From the NCBI GenBank assembly GCA_947166165.1, contig CAMVDK010000145.1, forward strand, positions 1-7,847: a DNA stretch of 7,847 bases, read 5' to 3'. This document shows, piece after piece, positions 5,217 through 7,847 of this stretch; the stretch's first letter is position 1, and the number at the start of each line of letters is the position of its first letter. The notes beneath the pieces are model-generated. The model did no database searches and had not been told where the DNA came from. It saw only the letters and a program-made list of their open reading frames with translations. The translations under genes were made by a program, and so were the position numbers. The DNA comes from an uncultured Porphyromonadaceae bacterium. GTDB taxonomy: Bacteria > Bacteroidota > Bacteroidia > Bacteroidales > Muribaculaceae.

Positions 5217-6650
5217 TTATTTTTTGCGTTTCGGTTTTCCGAATCCCACTTTTGAGCGCACGCATCGGAAGCCGATGTAGCTGCGCTGCTCGTTCTGGTA
5301 CTCCCACATGCGTATGTCGCTTCGGATGTTGTGAGCCACGTCTTTCCAGGAGCCACCGCGCACGATTTTGCGCGACATCTTGTAGGGGTCTTCCTGGGCT
5401 ACGTAGTAGCGGTACTCGGGGTTGAGGTCGCTGGTCATCTTGTCGATGCTCTCGGTGTAGGCGGTGCTGGTCCACTCGCTCACGTTGCCGGCCATGTCGT
5501 AGAGCCCGAAGTCGTTGGGCTCGTAGGTCTGCACCGGGGCGGTGATGATGTTGCCGTCCTTCACGTAGTTGCCTTCCTGGGGCTTGAAGTTGGCGTAGAA
5601 GCAGCCGTCTTCTTCGGTGATGGGCAGCTCGCCCTCCCAGGGGTACTTGTTCTCGTTGTAGCCGGCGCGGGCGGCAAACTCCCACTCGGCCTCGGTGGGC
5701 AGGCGGAAGGGCTCGATGTAGACCCCTTCTTTGCCGATCGACTTTTTGAGGAACTCTGTGCGCCAGACGCAGAAGGCGTTGGCCTGCTCCCAGCTCACGC
5801 CCACCACGGGGTGGCTGTTGTAGTTGCCGTTGGCGAAATACATGCGCACGTAGGGCTCGTTGTAGGCGTTGTCGAAGTCGTTGACCCAGCACGTGGTGTC
5901 GGGGTAGATGTTGACGATGTAGGTGTTCACGAAGTCGAACTCGCTCTGCAGCGGCCGCGTGATGGTCTGGCGGATGATGCGCCCATCGTCGTCGACAAAG
6001 GCGGTGTCCTTGCTGATGGTGGGCACGGTGTTGTCGACTTCGTGGTCGGTGTTGTAGTCACGCCGGGTGGGGTCGAAGCGGTGCTTGCGCTTGGCGGCCT
6101 CGGTGAGGTTGTAGATTTCGTAGCGGTAGTTCATCTGTGTGGCGTCGAGCTCCTTCTTGCCCGTGATGGGGTTGATGCGGTAGACGCTCTCGATGGCGCG
6201 CTCCTCGTCCTCGCTGGGGTTCTTCCAGGGGATGCTCTTGCTCCAGTTGAGGTGCGGTGTGACGGGGTTGCCCTCCTTGTCCTCCTCGATTTTGAACTCC
6301 TCGTTGCCGCCGTAGTTGGGGTCGGCCAGGCGCTCGCGGATGATGGAGTCGCGCACCCAGTAGACGAACTGTTTGTACTTCGAGTTGGTGATTTCGGTCT
6401 CGTCCATCCAGAAGGCGTCGACCGAGATGCCGTGGGCCGTGGAGTCGATGCCCCACACGGAGTCGCGCTGGGAGGGACCTTCGCGCATGGAGCCCACGTC
6501 GACGAGCACCATGCCATAGGGCACGGGCTCGCTGTAGGAATTGGCACCGACGCCGGTGACCTCGCCCCCGGACTGGCTGCCTCCGCCGCGCACTGCTCCG
6601 CACGACACCATTACAATTGCAATCGCAATGATCAGCAAAATTTTCTTCAT
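5217..6650 (-). CDS. gldK: T9SS ring lipoprotein GldK/PorK
   Basis: A protein of 477 residues. A type II signal peptide ends in the lipobox VMVSC with the lipidated Cys at residue 17, then a Gly/Ser-rich linker. The rest is a formylglycine-generating-enzyme/sulfatase-modifying-factor fold: PYGMVLVDVGSM (44-55), FWMDETEITNSKY (80-92), PVVGVSWEQANAFC (281-294), RLPTEAEWEFAARAG (316-330), GLYDMAGNVSEW (382-393), KIVRGGSW (428-435) and GFRCVRS (460-466). The active-site cysteine pair that follows GGS in true FGE enzymes is absent (KDVAHNIRSD instead), so it is structural, not an enzyme. An insertion of about 150 residues (roughly 110-260) separates the first and second blocks, as in other GldK/PorK. 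In the known system it binds GldN and forms a large ring at the inner face of the outer membrane. The start is supported by the signal peptide and an A-rich leader. Confidence 0.96.
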   Translation of the reverse strand: MKKILLIIAIAIVMVSCGAVRGGGSQSGGEVTGVGANSYSEPVPYGMVLVDVGSMREGPSQRDSVWGIDSTAHGISVDAFWMDETEITNSKYKQFVYWVRDSIIRERLADPNYGGNEEFKIEEDKEGNPVTPHLNWSKSIPWKNPSEDEERAIESVYRINPITGKKELDATQMNYRYEIYNLTEAAKRKHRFDPTRRDYNTDHEVDNTVPTISKDTAFVDDDGRIIRQTITRPLQSEFDFVNTYIVNIYPDTTCWVNDFDNAYNEPYVRMYFANGNYNSHPVVGVSWEQANAFCVWRTEFLKKSIGKEGVYIEPFRLPTEAEWEFAARAGYNENKYPWEGELPITEEDGCFYANFKPQEGNYVKDGNIITAPVQTYEPNDFGLYDMAGNVSEWTSTAYTESIDKMTSDLNPEYRYYVAQEDPYKMSRKIVRGGSWKDVAHNIRSDIRMWEYQNEQRSYIGFRCVRSKVGFGKPKRKK

Positions 6651-6667
6651 ATCTGTTTGTTTCTGCG

Positions 6668-6704
6668 GGCGAGCGCCGCTCCCTGGCGGGGCCGGCCGCT
6701 CGCC
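6668..6704 (-). promoter_or_regulatory. GC-rich hairpin in the porP-gldK gap
   Basis: ggcgagcg (6668-6675) pairs perfectly with cgctcgcc (6697-6704), and the stem can be extended by CC-GG pairs with a one-base bulge. In the minus-strand transcript it lies 17 bases before the gldK ATG and is not followed by a U-tract. On the plus strand it is followed, 12 bases later, by a T8 run (6717-6724). It could set the porP to gldK expression ratio by partial termination or RNA processing. No experimental support is available. Confidence 0.5.
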
Positions 6705-6738
6705 GATGGCAAAATGTTTTTTTTCTGTCGCTCGTTGG

Positions 6739-7719
6739 CTACATGATGCGTATGCTCTTGTGGCTGTTGCGGTTCTTCTCGGCCATGTCGAGCTTTACGT
6801 TGTATTGAACAAAGACCTCGTGGCTGCCTCCCGAGACGCGTATCTCCGTCAGCGGCCAGTCGTAGTTGTAGCCGATGAAGAAGTTCTTGAACTCGGCTCC
6901 CACTTGCACCGACAGGGCGTCCTGATAGCGATAACCGACGCCTGCGCTCAGGAATTTGTTGTAGCGCAGCCGTGCGGTGGCCTCGGCCTGCCAGAAGTTC
7001 AAGTCGGTCTTGAACATCATCGAAGGCATCACTTCAAATAACGTATTCTTGATGGGAATATTGCCGCCTGCCATAAAATAATAGGCGCGTCCGGTGCTGA
7101 ACTCATACTGCTTGTCTTCGCTTTCGCCCTGCTTCATGGTGATGATGGGCGCGGTGATGTGGGTCACCGACGCGGCCACCCACCAGTGGCGGTGGTTGAA
7201 CATCACGCCTCCGTTGATGTCGAAGGCGGTGCCGCTCACTGTGCCGGCGGGAATGGCGTCGTCCGAGCCCTCGTGGGCCTCGTCGTCTTCGGGGATGATG
7301 GTCTGGCCGCCGAAGGTCTGGTTGATCATTCCGGGCTGGATGCCCACGCTGAGCATACCGCCGAGCATCTTCTTCTTCCAGGCCAGCTGCGCATGGGCGT
7401 GGACGCTTTTGTACAGACCCATGCTCTCCTGCTGCAGCTGCACGCCCACACCCCATCGGCGCTCAAAGAATTTGAAGGGCATGTCGGCCATGGCCATGAA
7501 GGTGTAGGGTGCATGGCGTATGCCCACCCATTGCAGCCTGGCACCGGCGGTGATGTGGATGAAGTCGATGTTGCCGACCGCGGCGGGGTTGTAGTAGGTG
7601 GGCACGGCCCAGTACTGCGACAGCTGCGCGTCGACCTGCGCCCGGGCCGAGAGGGCGGCCAGGCACGCGGCCAGCACGAGCACGAGGCGTGCGACGATAT
7701 GGTGGACGGTTGGCTTCAT
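6739..7719 (-). CDS. porP: PorP/SprF family T9SS outer-membrane protein
   Basis: A protein of 326 residues, the usual size for the family. The N-terminus is a signal peptide (about 1-27, cleavage after SARA giving QVDAQLSQYW), followed by the family-typical DxQxSQY...NPAAVG motif at about 30-49. The remainder shows alternating aromatic/Gly beta-strand patterns (WGVGVQLQQES, YYFMAGGNIPI, LSAGVGYRYQD, FFIGYNYDW) consistent with a predicted outer-membrane beta-barrel. Family role: PorP is required for T9SS function in Porphyromonas, and SprF-type members help export or anchor specific adhesins. The position directly upstream of gldK, as in the Porphyromonas porPKLMN operon, favours the core PorP role. 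An alternative lipobox-like LAAC ends at Cys19, so lipid modification is not excluded. It follows the preceding gene by only 10 bases, so it is not first in its transcript. Confidence 0.93.
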   Translation of the reverse strand: MKPTVHHIVARLVLVLAACLAALSARAQVDAQLSQYWAVPTYYNPAAVGNIDFIHITAGARLQWVGIRHAPYTFMAMADMPFKFFERRWGVGVQLQQESMGLYKSVHAHAQLAWKKKMLGGMLSVGIQPGMINQTFGGQTIIPEDDEAHEGSDDAIPAGTVSGTAFDINGGVMFNHRHWWVAASVTHITAPIITMKQGESEDKQYEFSTGRAYYFMAGGNIPIKNTLFEVMPSMMFKTDLNFWQAEATARLRYNKFLSAGVGYRYQDALSVQVGAEFKNFFIGYNYDWPLTEIRVSGGSHEVFVQYNVKLDMAEKNRNSHKSIRIM

Positions 7720-7729
7720 CTGCGGGGCG

Positions 7730-7847
7730 TTATTCGAAATAGAAGGTGAGCACCACCATGCTGTTGGTGATTTTGTTGACGCTCTCGGTGAAGCGCATCT
7801 TTTCGGGGTCGTCTTGCAGGTCGGGGCGGTTCTTCTCGAGCAGGTTC
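7730..7847 (-). CDS. Unrecognised protein, C-terminal 38 residues
   Basis: The minus strand is open from the right edge to a TAA at 7732-7730. Its first part is polar and charged (LEKNRPDLQDDPEKM), and it ends in SMVVLTFYFE, an alternating hydrophobic/aromatic segment like a last beta-strand. The stop is 10 bases before the porP ATG, so it very likely belongs to the same transcript. Codon use resembles the neighbours. Too little is present to name the family; a T9SS-linked or cell-envelope role is a guess from position only. Confidence 0.75.
   Translation of the reverse strand, partial: NLLEKNRPDLQDDPEKMRFTESVNKITNSMVVLTFYFE

Noticed and set aside
5331..6746. Plus-strand open frame (471 codons) opposite gldK
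   Set aside because: Antisense shadow; Val/Gly/Asp/His-rich, while the minus strand shows a lipobox and the GldK/FGE motifs.
1..7847. tRNA, rRNA, insertion-sequence or transposase features
   Set aside because: No cloverleaf-like sequence, rRNA segment, terminal inverted repeats or transposase motifs were recognised by reading; nothing was computed.

Overview
The window carries most of a type IX secretion system (T9SS) operon from a Bacteroidota genome, in the gene order porP-gldK-gldL-gldM-gldN (PorPKLMN in Porphyromonas nomenclature), all on the minus strand. The organism is probably a member of the order Bacteroidales. The reasons are the complete PorKLMN set in the P-K-L-M-N order, a promoter element of the Bacteroidetes -7 type (TAnnTTTG), and fairly high-GC coding sequence. 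Genus cannot be fixed from this window. The T9SS alone does not show that the organism glides, because many non-gliding Bacteroidales use it only for protein export.

Layout from right to left, the direction of transcription: 7847-7730 is the last 38 codons of an unrecognised gene. After a 10-nt gap comes porP (7719-6739, outer-membrane PorP/SprF family). Then follow gldK (6650-5217, lipoprotein of the periplasmic ring), gldL (5162-4155, inner-membrane motor subunit), gldM (4022-2442, inner-membrane subunit with a long periplasmic shaft) and gldN (2401-1253, periplasmic ring partner of GldK). A strong stem-loop at 1184-1228 closes the operon. Together GldL and GldM form the proton-driven motor, GldK and GldN form the ring under the outer membrane, and PorP/SprF proteins act at the outer membrane in secretion or anchoring. 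Two intergenic gaps inside the operon hold GC-rich hairpins (porP-gldK and gldL-gldM). The gldL-gldM gap also holds a short iterated CAATG/CAATTG repeat.

Downstream of the operon terminator is a separate minus-strand unit. It has a Bacteroidetes-type -7 box beside a tandem pair of near-palindromic operator-like repeats, followed by a DUF4298-type gene (1017-469). In that protein about twelve heptapeptide repeats of the type AYNQARE/AYNQAFD split the usual small domain. Converging on it from the left edge is the 3' part of a vsr-type mismatch endonuclease gene (1-403), whose C-terminus is extended by octapeptide repeats (AAESTGTL type). Two neighbouring, functionally unrelated genes therefore both carry in-frame coding tandem repeats.

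The T9SS operon itself is a well-known system. The less ordinary material is at the left end: the repeat-expanded DUF4298 protein, the Vsr tail and the tandem dyad operator. The operon's own main promoter lies beyond the right edge.
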